Shown in pieces: positions 24,079 to 31,054 of a DNA stretch of 38,487 nucleotides. The notes beneath the pieces were generated by a model. The model did not search any database, was not told where the DNA came from, and saw only the letters and a list, made by a program, of their open reading frames with translations. The stretch is from assembly GCA_900473685.1 (NCBI GenBank), contig UCNE01000028.1, positions 1-38,487 of the forward strand, read 5' to 3'. This DNA comes from Hyphomicrobiales bacterium (GTDB lineage Bacteria; Pseudomonadota; Alphaproteobacteria; Rhizobiales; Rhizobiaceae). Made by a program: the position numbers and the translations under genes. Position 1 is the stretch's first letter. Every line of letters starts with the position of its first letter.

Positions 24079-24312
24079 TGTGTCTTCCCTTTGCCTGTGT
24101 GGCAGGTGCAGTCGATGCACCGGCGTGGTTGGGCCGTGTGGAACGGCCAGCTCCGCTTTCCTCCGTCATTCCTGTGCCGTCACAGGAATCCAGCCACGCG
24201 ACGTCCGTCGTGTGAAAGGAGTCTTTTAGCGGCGCAGACGCGCCGATCCGATTGAAACCCTAGAACCCCAAACAACTGTTTTTGTTCCCGTAATTCCAAC
24301 ATTGTTACCACC

Positions 24313-24735
24313 TCATCCCCCCAGATGCAGTACCACCTCACGCCGGTGCGGGCGGTCGCGGTGTTCGAACAGGTAGAGACCTTGCCATGTGCCGAGCATA
24401 AGGCGCCCCTGCCCGACCGGTACGCCGATCGAAACCTGCGTCAGCGCCGCCTTGATATGGGCCGGCATGTCATCCGGGCCTTCGGCGGTGTGGATGACCC
24501 AGCCCATCGACGGATCGCTGGAGGGCGGCACAAGGCGCTTGAAAAAGGTGTCGAGATCGCGCCGGACGTCCGGATCAGCATTTTCCTGGATCAGCAGCGA
24601 GCAGGAGGTGTGGCGCACGAACACGGTCAACAGCCCCTCCTCCACGCCGGCAGCGCGGACAAAAGCCTGCGCCTCGCCGGTAAACTCGTAAAGACCGGCG
24701 CCGCGGGTCGGCAGGCTGATGACGGTCTGGGGCAT
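24313..24735 (-). CDS. yjbQ: YjbQ family protein (secondary thiamine-phosphate synthase-type)
   Basis: 140 residues, the usual length. Conserved stretches are visible: FVRHTSCSLLIQENADPDVRRDLD, the PAHIKAALTQVSIGVPV core and the LGTWQGLYLFEHR ending with a histidine/arginine active-site region. E. coli YjbQ has weak thiamine-phosphate synthase activity, but the real role is not settled. Last gene of a leftward three-gene run (25625 to 24313), 37 bp after the DUF1428 gene. Confidence 0.9.
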   Translation of the reverse strand: MPQTVISLPTRGAGLYEFTGEAQAFVRAAGVEEGLLTVFVRHTSCSLLIQENADPDVRRDLDTFFKRLVPPSSDPSMGWVIHTAEGPDDMPAHIKAALTQVSIGVPVGQGRLMLGTWQGLYLFEHRDRPHRREVVLHLGG

Positions 24736-24772
24736 ATAATCCTTTCAGGCCGCCGGTTCTGGCGGTTCGCCG

Positions 24773-25126
24773 TTACAATTCCAGAAAACTCTTGAAGCCA
24801 CCATAGATCATCCGCTTGCCGTCGAACGGTGCGGTCCAGTTGTCCATGCTGAGACGCGGGTCGGCCATGACCTTCTTGTTGATCTCATCCCGCTCCTCGC
24901 GTGACGGATAGGTGATCCAGGAAAAGATCACCAGTTCGTCATCCTTGGCCTGGACGGCACGGGGAAAGGACGTCAGCTCGCCATAGGGCACATCGTCGCC
25001 GATGCACTCGACATAGGACAGAGCGCCATATTCCTTCCAGACCGTGCCTGCTAGGCGCGCCAGATCCTTGTAGGCTTCGATATTGTCCTTCGGCACGGCA
25101 ACGATAAATCCATCGACATAGGGCAT
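24773..25126 (-). CDS. DUF1428 family protein
   Basis: 117 residues of the ferredoxin-like dimeric alpha-beta barrel kind. The N-terminus MPYVDGFIVAVPKDNIEAY and the region FSWITYPSREERDEINKKV, with MIYGGF near the end, are diagnostic. Function unknown. GGAGGAG lies 9 bases before the ATG, and the preceding gene ends one base before the start codon, so the two are likely co-translated. Confidence 0.9.
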   Translation of the reverse strand: MPYVDGFIVAVPKDNIEAYKDLARLAGTVWKEYGALSYVECIGDDVPYGELTSFPRAVQAKDDELVIFSWITYPSREERDEINKKVMADPRLSMDNWTAPFDGKRMIYGGFKSFLEL

Positions 25127-25127
25127 G

Positions 25128-25625
25128 TCAGTCTCCTCCTAGAGATGCACCTTTTTCACCGGTGTCTGCATGCCTCCCTTCCACGGAGGCCTGCACCGCA
25201 TCGAGCAGATCCCGCGCCGCAGTCACGCGAGGGCGGGCAGCGGCCGGTGCTTCCTCCTGCTCATCGACATAGATGGAGACCGGCCACTGCTCGTCAAGGG
25301 CAAGCAGGCTGCGAACCGCTTCGGGCGGGCGGACGCGGCCGAAATAATCTTCCCGGCACAGGATCCATTCGACGACAAATGCACAGAACCAGGCATCGCC
25401 GGCACCGGCGATGCAGGAAGGCAAGAGCGCATCGACATCCACAGGACCGCGGAAACAGGGCGGGATTTCACGCGGCTTCAATTTGCCGACGCATTCCTCT
25501 TGCCTGCCGCAGCGCCGGACCCGGCAGAAGGACGGAATATCCATCCGGGTGGCAGCAGCACGGCAAAGCGCTTCGAACAGAACGGGATGGAACGGTATTT
25601 CTTCGGGGCCGCAGATCGGCAGCAT
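25128..25625 (-). CDS. Unknown Cys-rich protein, first in the DUF1428/YjbQ operon
   Basis: 165 residues from the ATG at 25625 with AAGGAGG 6 bases upstream; the frame extends to 25802 but that part is unlikely. It has MLPICGPEEIPFHPVLFEALC, then CRVRRCGRQEEC and two further cysteines, suggesting a metal-binding site. Similar small proteins occur in rhizobia without a function. It ends one base before DUF1428. Confidence 0.65.
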   Translation of the reverse strand: MLPICGPEEIPFHPVLFEALCRAAATRMDIPSFCRVRRCGRQEECVGKLKPREIPPCFRGPVDVDALLPSCIAGAGDAWFCAFVVEWILCREDYFGRVRPPEAVRSLLALDEQWPVSIYVDEQEEAPAAARPRVTAARDLLDAVQASVEGRHADTGEKGASLGGD

Positions 25626-25865
25626 GATTGCCTCCTTTTCGAGGATGGAAGAGCAAGGGTAAGGAACGATGGACACGATTTTTCCGTCACGCGGCGGCTT
25701 TTTCGCCCGTGGTTTGAGCCATCTGCATGTCTGCCGCAGTCTGGAGCGGCAGGTTCGGCCGGGGCACATCGGGTGCCTCAGGTAAGTAGAATTAGGTGAC
25801 ACACGACGTGCCCCGCTTCAGTGTCTTTTGCCGCGCTTCTCAGGTTCTTCTGCGCTTTCCTCTCT

Positions 25866-26022
25866 GACAGGAAAGCCTCCAATGCCCCAGCCCGGCCGCT
25901 TATCCGCTGGGCCTTTCAATGCGGCGGGGTTTAGCCCTGGACCCGTGGACGGCAAAACCGTCCGGCGGGGTGAACCGCCCGTGGTGTGGCTACCCGGTAC
26001 GCCCGGTTCATTTGCGAACCGG
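25866..26022. ncRNA. Hairpin-rich intergenic segment, possible small RNA or repeat
   Basis: The 573-bp gap 25626-26198 contains no credible gene. Within it are CCCAGC/GCTGGG (25886-25911), GGACGG-CAAAA-CCGTCC (25947-25963), GGCGG/CCGCC (25964-25979) and CCGGTTC-ATTTGC-GAACCGG (26003-26022). A structured RNA or a rhizobial intergenic palindromic repeat is possible; no promoter or T-run stands out. Confidence 0.25.
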
Positions 26023-26198
26023 AGGAGAACCGCCTTTCACGCAGCCCCGGGGATTTCGCGCGCGTTTCGCCAAATCCTCCGGGCACCGGCCCCACCTCGC
26101 CGGCAACGCAAACCGGTGTATCCGTGATGGGACGCAGTGAGTATGGCACGGGTTTTCAACGCGGGGATTTGCGGGGATATTTCGTAGATCGCAGTATT

Positions 26199-27425
26199 TT
26201 AATGGCCTGAGAAAACAAGCGTTTGAACCGGAAGCAACACGGCCTGCATCCTCAGGATCATCGCGTGTACCAGCCCGACCGTATCCACCGCATGCAAATA
26301 TACCGATCGCAGCGTGCCGATATTCTTGTCGGCGAGCGCATCATGGTTGTTGGTGTAGGCATTGGCGATACAACTGCTTCCTGGCGGTATACCCTCCAGT
26401 TGCCCGGGGTATAGTGGCTCCAGAAAAACGGTCAACGTTCCGGGCTTGCTCAGTTGCGCAACATCGACAAGCTGCTCCGTCGGCCGTATCTGCCCTGCGG
26501 CGATGACATCCTGAACACCCGTCACGACCATCGGGATAATGGTGAACGGCTTGCCGATACAGGTCGCCTCGGCGATCATTCCCGTTTTCAGGACCTGGGC
26601 TTCAATCTGCCCGAAACCTGCAACGAGAGAGACCCGGCCGGCCTCCGCCGGTATGAGGATACCGGCCGGCCGCAACATCGAATTGACGATATCACCGGGC
26701 CGCAGACCAAATTGCTGAACGGAGCCAGCGACACCCGCTCTGACGAACGTCTTGTCCAATTCCACCTGCGCCTGGGCCTGCGCCGCTTCAGCGCTTGCTC
26801 TTTGGGCCGGTAGCAAAGCTGCGATCTCCGTCTCCAGCGTGCGCTTCTTTGCCAGCACCGCGTCAACAGCACCTTGCTTGCTGTCAATCATCGTCTTCAG
26901 CCGCTCGACCTCGCGCCGCGATACGGCATTGCTTTTGAGGAGCTGCGCCTTCATCTCGTATTCGTCCACAGCCGTCTGATACGCACCTTGCGCTTCCCGG
27001 ATCTGCCCGTCCGCACCGGCCAGCTCGGTCTGGTCGACCTTCAACTGGGCATCGATTTCCGCGATCCGCCGGCGGGCTGCTTCTAATGCTGCCTCCTGTT
27101 GGGACGCATCAAGCCGGAAGAGCGGCGCGCCGGCCTCCACCTTCTGATTGTTCACGACATAAACCTCTTCGACACGGCCGACGGTTTCCGGAAGGATCGT
27201 GATGGTCCGGAAAACGGCTGTCACGCTCCTGGTCGAGGGGTGGAAGTAAAAGATCATCGTGATCAACAGGACGGTCAGCATCAGACAGGCGGTGATCCCC
27301 CAACGAAGCTCGTACCACATCGTATAGATCGTCAGCTCGCGGCCAATCCGCTTTCCCTGGCCATACCGGCGAAAGAGATAATCAGGAAGGACGGTCAGGA
27401 TCGAGCAGAGCAGCAATTCAAACAT
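26199..27425 (-). CDS. HlyD/EmrA-like membrane fusion protein
   Basis: 408 residues with one membrane segment at about 45-65 and a long periplasmic region. A biotinyl-lipoyl-like first half (GRVEEVYVVNNQKVEAGAPLFRLD) precedes a coiled-coil hairpin (about 110-230) and the second half (FVRAGVAGSVQQFGLRPGDIV), the standard adaptor plan. It would link an inner-membrane partner to the outer envelope. The partner here is the small two-helix protein just upstream, an arrangement like E. coli yiaVW, and no transporter gene is adjacent. Starts 4 bp after the upstream gene's stop. Confidence 0.85.
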   Translation of the reverse strand: MFELLLCSILTVLPDYLFRRYGQGKRIGRELTIYTMWYELRWGITACLMLTVLLITMIFYFHPSTRSVTAVFRTITILPETVGRVEEVYVVNNQKVEAGAPLFRLDASQQEAALEAARRRIAEIDAQLKVDQTELAGADGQIREAQGAYQTAVDEYEMKAQLLKSNAVSRREVERLKTMIDSKQGAVDAVLAKKRTLETEIAALLPAQRASAEAAQAQAQVELDKTFVRAGVAGSVQQFGLRPGDIVNSMLRPAGILIPAEAGRVSLVAGFGQIEAQVLKTGMIAEATCIGKPFTIIPMVVTGVQDVIAAGQIRPTEQLVDVAQLSKPGTLTVFLEPLYPGQLEGIPPGSSCIANAYTNNHDALADKNIGTLRSVYLHAVDTVGLVHAMILRMQAVLLPVQTLVFSGH

Positions 27426-27428
27426 GGT

Positions 27429-27869
27429 TCAGATTCCCTCGCCATGTGTGCTGGTACTGGTTGCAGGCTCGGTTGTGTGGGCCGGCTCCTCATTGACCAG
27501 GGCGGGATCACCCGTTGTTTCGGCGTCGCGCCCCGACAGTTTGGCCAGCGATTGCGCGATCGAATAGAGCGGGGATGAGAAATCGGGGATCTGTACGAAC
27601 GCCAGGAGCAGACCGGCAATCCAGAAGATATGATTGTGGGTGAAGAGCGAGATCAGCGCCAGAACCGCCACGATCTCCATCTGCACCTTGCTGGTCCGGT
27701 GCGCCCGGCGTTCCGGAAAGGCATGAAGCTGAAAATACAAATTTCCGATAACAAGAACGCCGATCAGTAGAAAAATCACGACCGCGCCGAAGAGATAATC
27801 GGTTTGCCCCGGCGCCGTGATGAAAACCGGAAGGTGTTCAATTGCCGCTGGATGAACAGACTGAGCCAC
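27429..27869 (-). CDS. Small inner-membrane protein (DUF3302-like)
   Basis: 146 residues from a GTG with GGAGGAA 8 bases upstream; a GTG at 27899 would add 10 residues. Two hydrophobic segments (FGAVVIFLLIGVLVIGNLYF and VQMEIVAVLALISLFTHNHI) flank a short basic loop, followed by a hydrophilic tail with Thr/Glu runs. The pairing with an HlyD-type gene resembles yiaW-yiaV. A 17-bp palindrome lies about 95 bp before the start. Confidence 0.65.
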   Translation of the reverse strand: MAQSVHPAAIEHLPVFITAPGQTDYLFGAVVIFLLIGVLVIGNLYFQLHAFPERRAHRTSKVQMEIVAVLALISLFTHNHIFWIAGLLLAFVQIPDFSSPLYSIAQSLAKLSGRDAETTGDPALVNEEPAHTTEPATSTSTHGEGI

Positions 27870-27964
27870 TCGATATTCCTCCCCCCACTGCCGAAGCACA
27901 ATTGCGCTTCAGCGTTCCAAACATCGATAATCCAAACGATCTTCCCGGCGAACGACATTCCAAT

Positions 27965-27981
27965 CGAAGTCATTGACTTCG
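27965..27981. promoter_or_regulatory. 17-bp perfect interrupted palindrome, candidate operator
   Basis: CGAAGTCA-T-TGACTTCG, upstream of the HlyD/small membrane protein operon. The 8+1+8 symmetry is the size of many MarR- or TetR-type operators. No regulator gene is adjacent, so the binding protein is unknown. Confidence 0.45.
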
Positions 27982-28150
27982 CTTTGTTTCTGCAACGTAA
28001 TCCAACAATGATTGTTCGTCTACGAGCATAACAGGAAGATCCGGAGTATTTTTTCCGAAGCCGAAGTGTAATTAGATACAATGCTTTAGGATTACGTATC
28101 CGTATTTTCCGGCTGCATCGCTTTTGAAGTAAGCGGATTGGCGCACCCTG

Positions 28151-29725
28151 TCATGGATCCATCGGAAACAACGGGATACCAGCGGCGATCCTCGCTCCGG
28201 CAAGTTCTGGCCGCTGACCGTCATTCGGCCCTTCCAGTCCCAGCTTGCGCAGCAGTTCCGTGCAAATCGACGGCATAAACGGTGTGAGCGCTTCGGCGAT
28301 GATCTGCAGCGTCCATGCGACGCTGTAGAGGCTATCGTTGAGCCGGGTGGCGGCCTCCTGCCGTTCATCCTCCGTCCGGGCTGCCGCCACGGCCTTTGCA
28401 TGCGCCCATGGCTGCTGGTCGGCGACATATTTGTTGGCCGCAGCAACCAGTTTCCAGATCGCATCCAACGCCCGGTCGAAGGCATAGGCATTGAGATGGG
28501 CGGTGACGATTTCCGGGAGGCTTGAGGCTTGCGGGATCAACACGTCGTGCGCGATCAGGTCCGGCGAAGGCTGCTGCAGGACACCGCCGCAGGAGCGCTC
28601 GATGATGCTGAGCGTGCGGTGGACAAGGTTTCCGAGCTGTCCCGCCAGTTCGGATTTGTAGGCCTGCTCGAAACGTTCGAGCGAAAAGTCGCCATCTTCC
28701 GTGGTGCGGATATGGCGGAGCAGAAAATAACGCAAGGCATCCGCGCCGAAGCGCCTCGCATGGACGGCGGGATCGACGGCGTTTCCGAGCGACTTGCTGA
28801 TCTTGCGGCCCTCCGTCGTCAGATAGCCGTGCACGAGGATGCGGGTGGGCAAAGGCAGGCCGGCCGATAGCAGAATGGCTGGCCAGTAGACCGCGTGAAA
28901 CCGGGTAATGCCCTTGCCGATGACGTGTTCGCGGGCCTGAGCATTCGCCCAATAGTGCGAGAGCAGCGTCTCATCCGTGCCATAACCAAGGGCGGTGATG
29001 TAATTGGCGAGCGCATCGAACCAGACATAGATCACCTGGCCGGGATCGCCCGGAACCGGGATGCCCCAGCCCCGCGCCCGCTCCGCGCTGCGCGAAATGC
29101 TAAAATCCTCCAGGCCGCGCTCGATCAGGGCGGAAATCTCGTTCTGGCGCGCATGCGGCACGACCCGGATCGTGCCTTGCCTGCAGAGATCACGCAGCTG
29201 GCCAGTATATTTCGACAGGCGAAAGAACCAGTTTTCCTCCTCGATTTCTTCCAGCGGCGCATCATGTTCGGGGCAGCGGCCGCCGGTCAGTTCATCAGGC
29301 TTGTAAAACTGCTCGCAGCCGACGCAGTAAAGGCCGGTGTAGGAGCGCTTGTAGATGTCGCCCCTTTCGCAGCAGGCCTGCCAGAGCTTTGTCACGCCCG
29401 GCTGGTGGCGGGGATCGACGCTGGTGCGGATGAAATCGTCGTAGGAGAGATTGAGGCTGTCCGGCAATGCCTGAAAACGTTCAGCATTGTGCGCGACGAA
29501 ATCGGCGACAGTCTCCCCCGCCGCTTCGGCCGCCCGGACATTCTTGATGCTGTTTTCGTCGGCGCCAGCCAGCAAACGCACATCATCTCCCCGCTGCCTA
29601 TAGAAGCGGGCGAGCGTATCGGCATGGATGACTTCAAGCGCAAAGCCGAGATGCGGCGCGGCATTGACGAACGGGATGGCGGTGGTGACGTAGCGGACCG
29701 GGGCAGAGTTGGGTGTTTGGGTCAA
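28151..29725 (-). CDS. metG: Methionyl-tRNA synthetase, divergent (second-type) copy
   Basis: 524 residues from a TTG with GAGGAG 8 bases upstream; a GTG at 29764 lies within the attenuator U-tract and is rejected. Class I motifs: HLGF (25-28, the HIGH site, with F as fourth residue) and KISKS (308-312). A zinc knuckle is formed by C134, C137, C151 and H154 (CVGC...CPEH). The LAGADENSIKNV stretch differs from the TGTDEHGQK form of the main alphaproteobacterial enzyme, and the usual tmk-holB-tatD context is missing, so this may be a second, conditionally expressed enzyme. It charges tRNA-Met. Expression is probably controlled by the leader at 29764-29933. Confidence 0.93.
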   Translation of the reverse strand: MTQTPNSAPVRYVTTAIPFVNAAPHLGFALEVIHADTLARFYRQRGDDVRLLAGADENSIKNVRAAEAAGETVADFVAHNAERFQALPDSLNLSYDDFIRTSVDPRHQPGVTKLWQACCERGDIYKRSYTGLYCVGCEQFYKPDELTGGRCPEHDAPLEEIEEENWFFRLSKYTGQLRDLCRQGTIRVVPHARQNEISALIERGLEDFSISRSAERARGWGIPVPGDPGQVIYVWFDALANYITALGYGTDETLLSHYWANAQAREHVIGKGITRFHAVYWPAILLSAGLPLPTRILVHGYLTTEGRKISKSLGNAVDPAVHARRFGADALRYFLLRHIRTTEDGDFSLERFEQAYKSELAGQLGNLVHRTLSIIERSCGGVLQQPSPDLIAHDVLIPQASSLPEIVTAHLNAYAFDRALDAIWKLVAAANKYVADQQPWAHAKAVAAARTEDERQEAATRLNDSLYSVAWTLQIIAEALTPFMPSICTELLRKLGLEGPNDGQRPELAGARIAAGIPLFPMDP

Positions 29726-29763
29726 TGGCGGAACTCCTCGAGAAACGTGGGGAGGCGGTTCCA

Positions 29764-29856
29764 CAAAAAAAGCCGCCTCGGATTGAAGCGGCTTGGGCGT
29801 CTGGCGAAAATTATCTCAGATCACGCAAAAGGGTCCGCTTCTCGGATGGAGAGCGG
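29764..29856 (-). promoter_or_regulatory. Transcription attenuator of metG (pause hairpin, antiterminator, terminator)
   Basis: On the minus strand, region 1 CCGCTCTC (29856-29849) pairs with region 2 GAGaAGCGG (29843-29835, one bulge). Region 2 GAAGCGG (29841-29835) can instead pair with region 3 CCGCTTC (29791-29785), seven perfect pairs. Region 3 as AAGCCGC (29794-29788) pairs with region 4 GCGGCTT (29776-29770), followed by a U-tract: a Rho-independent terminator 40 bases before the metG start. Region 1 begins directly after the Met codons of the leader ORF, so a ribosome stalled there would free region 2 and prevent termination. Confidence 0.7.
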
Positions 29857-29898
29857 CATCATCATGCAGGAAAGAGCGTTGATCGGCAGACTGGTCAT
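29821..29898 (-). CDS. metG leader peptide with three tandem Met codons
   Basis: 25 codons from ATG 29898 to TGA 29821. The middle carries three consecutive Met codons (29865-29857) after LPINALSC and before PLSIREADPFA. No Shine-Dalgarno precedes it. The promoter (29905-29933) puts the transcription start on or within two bases of this ATG, so the leader would be read from a leaderless mRNA, as I recall for the trp leader of Sinorhizobium. A shorter start at the first of the three Met codons (29865) is possible. Met-codon runs of this kind are what an attenuation leader needs. Confidence 0.55.
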   Translation of the reverse strand: MTSLPINALSCMMMPLSIREADPFA

Positions 29899-29904
29899 GC
29901 GGCC

Positions 29905-29933
29905 AGATAATGCAGAAAGGACCTGTGTGTCAA
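29905..29933 (-). promoter_or_regulatory. Promoter of the metG leader transcript
   Basis: A perfect TTGACA (29933-29928), a 17-bp spacer and TTATCT (29910-29905). The -10 matches the rhizobial form CTATAT at 4 of 6 positions; a CATTAT two bases earlier is an alternative. The predicted start is 29898-29900. Confidence 0.55.
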
Positions 29934-29956
29934 TCCGGCCGGTCACGTGACACCGA

Positions 29957-30166
29957 TTAGCATAAGGAGACTTCGAGGTTCTGCCGGTCCTGGGCGATCA
30001 CCTGGCACCGCGTCTCGAACCCCTCGCCCTTGATCGACAGGCGAAACTCGGAGGGAATACCGGCGGAACTGGAAACCGGCAGCCCGGCGCTGTCGCTGCC
30101 GAGCGACTTGACGGTGCAGTCGATGGCCGAGCGGCGGTCGCTGAAGACGATCGATCCTGCCTTCAA
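29957..30166 (-). CDS. Short PilZ-like protein
   Basis: 69 residues from a TTG start. The sequence fits the PilZ plan (DRRSAIDCTVKSLGSDSAGL, then GIPSEFRLSIKGEGFETRCQVI), as in the small PilZ proteins abundant in rhizobia, some of which bind cyclic di-GMP. The RxxxR/DxSxxG signature is degenerate (DSAG), so ligand binding is uncertain. It starts 24 bp after the ArsR stop and may be in the same transcript. Confidence 0.5.
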   Translation of the reverse strand: MKAGSIVFSDRRSAIDCTVKSLGSDSAGLPVSSSAGIPSEFRLSIKGEGFETRCQVIAQDRQNLEVSLC

Positions 30167-30189
30167 TACCCGCCGCAGGCTGAACCAGC

Positions 30190-30513
30190 CTACCCTTCCA
30201 GATCATCCTTCAGCCGCCCAAGCAACTCCGCCGCCTGGGCGGCGTAGGGACCGATCCAGCGGTCGTGAATATCCTTGATCGGCAAGGCGTTGAGATAATT
30301 CCAGCGCTCGCGCCCCTCGCGCTTGACGATGACCAGATCAGCCGCCTCCAGAACCTTGAGGTGCTGCATCACCGTGCAGCGGTCAAGGGCGGGAAAGCGT
30401 GCGCAAAGATCGCCTGTCGTCTGCGGCTGATCCTTCAGGATATCCAGCATGGCCCGGCGGCTGGAGGCAGCCAACGCTTTGAAGATTCTGTCGTTTTTTT
30501 CGTCGATTGACAT
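30190..30513 (-). CDS. ArsR-family transcriptional regulator
   Basis: 107 residues, a winged helix-turn-helix: RIFKALAASSRRAMLDILKDQ, then TTGDLCARFPALDRCTVMQHLKVLEAADLV (recognition helix) and the wing VKREGRERWNYLN. No Cys-based metal site is seen, so it belongs to the non-metal type often found opposite SRPBCC/AHSA1 genes. It is divergent from the SRPBCC gene at 30572 and probably controls it and itself through the palindrome in the 58-bp gap. Confidence 0.88.
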   Translation of the reverse strand: MSIDEKNDRIFKALAASSRRAMLDILKDQPQTTGDLCARFPALDRCTVMQHLKVLEAADLVIVKREGRERWNYLNALPIKDIHDRWIGPYAAQAAELLGRLKDDLEG

Positions 30514-30531
30514 GTTGTTTTTTTATAACAT
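30512..30531. promoter_or_regulatory. Palindrome in the ArsR/SRPBCC divergent gap
   Basis: ATGTT (30512-30516) and AACAT (30527-30531) flank a T-rich spacer; one further mismatched pair extends the arms. It overlaps the ArsR start codon region, as expected for autoregulation. Confidence 0.4.
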
Positions 30532-30571
30532 AATGAGAGTCGGAGCAAGTATAAAGGCAGGAGGAAAAAAC

Positions 30572-31033
30572 ATGGAACTGAAATTCAGGGTCGCCGGCCG
30601 GATCGCCAAGCCGGTCTCGGAGGTTTTCGAGGCGGTGGTCAATCCGGAACAGCTGTCGCGCTATTTCACCACCGGCGGCGCCAAGGGCAGACTTGAAACG
30701 GGAGCCACCGTCAGCTGGGATTTTCACGATTTTCCCGGCGCCTTTCCGGTCAAGGTGATCGAGGTGGTCAAGGACGAAAAGATCGTTTTCCAGTGGGCAG
30801 CGGATGAAGGCGCCGGTTCAACGGCACCGAAATACGACACCACGGTGACCATGGCGTTCCAACCCGTCGACACCGGCCGCACCCTAGTAACGATATCCGA
30901 AGAGGGCTGGCGCGAAACCCCCACAGGGCTCAAAAGCTCCTACGGCAATTGCGAAGGCTGGACCGGCGCGCTCTGCGCTATGAAAGCATGGCTGGAGCAC
31001 GGCATCAACCTGCGGGAAGGCTTTTACAAATAA
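30572..31033 (+). CDS. SRPBCC/AHSA1-type protein
   Basis: 153 residues with GGAGGA 8 bases before the ATG. The START-like fold is recognised by RIAKPVSEVFEAVVNPEQLSRYF, VSWDFHDFPGAFPVKVIEVVKDEKIVFQW and VTISEEGWRETPTG, ending in the helix GWTGALCAMKAWLEHG. AHSA1-type proteins bind small hydrophobic ligands or stimulate Hsp90; here neither can be chosen. Divergent from the ArsR gene that probably represses it. Confidence 0.85.
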   Translation: MELKFRVAGRIAKPVSEVFEAVVNPEQLSRYFTTGGAKGRLETGATVSWDFHDFPGAFPVKVIEVVKDEKIVFQWAADEGAGSTAPKYDTTVTMAFQPVDTGRTLVTISEEGWRETPTGLKSSYGNCEGWTGALCAMKAWLEHGINLREGFYK

Positions 31034-31054
31034 CGCGGCGCCCGGCGTGGCGGC

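Noticed and set aside
27776..28081. Leftward frame of 101 codons upstream of the small membrane protein
   Set aside because: Overlaps the real gene start in another frame and has no ribosome site; protein composition is unconvincing.
28895..29950. Plus-strand frame of 351 codons opposite metG and its leader
   Set aside because: Antisense to a complete synthetase gene; translation has no recognisable fold.
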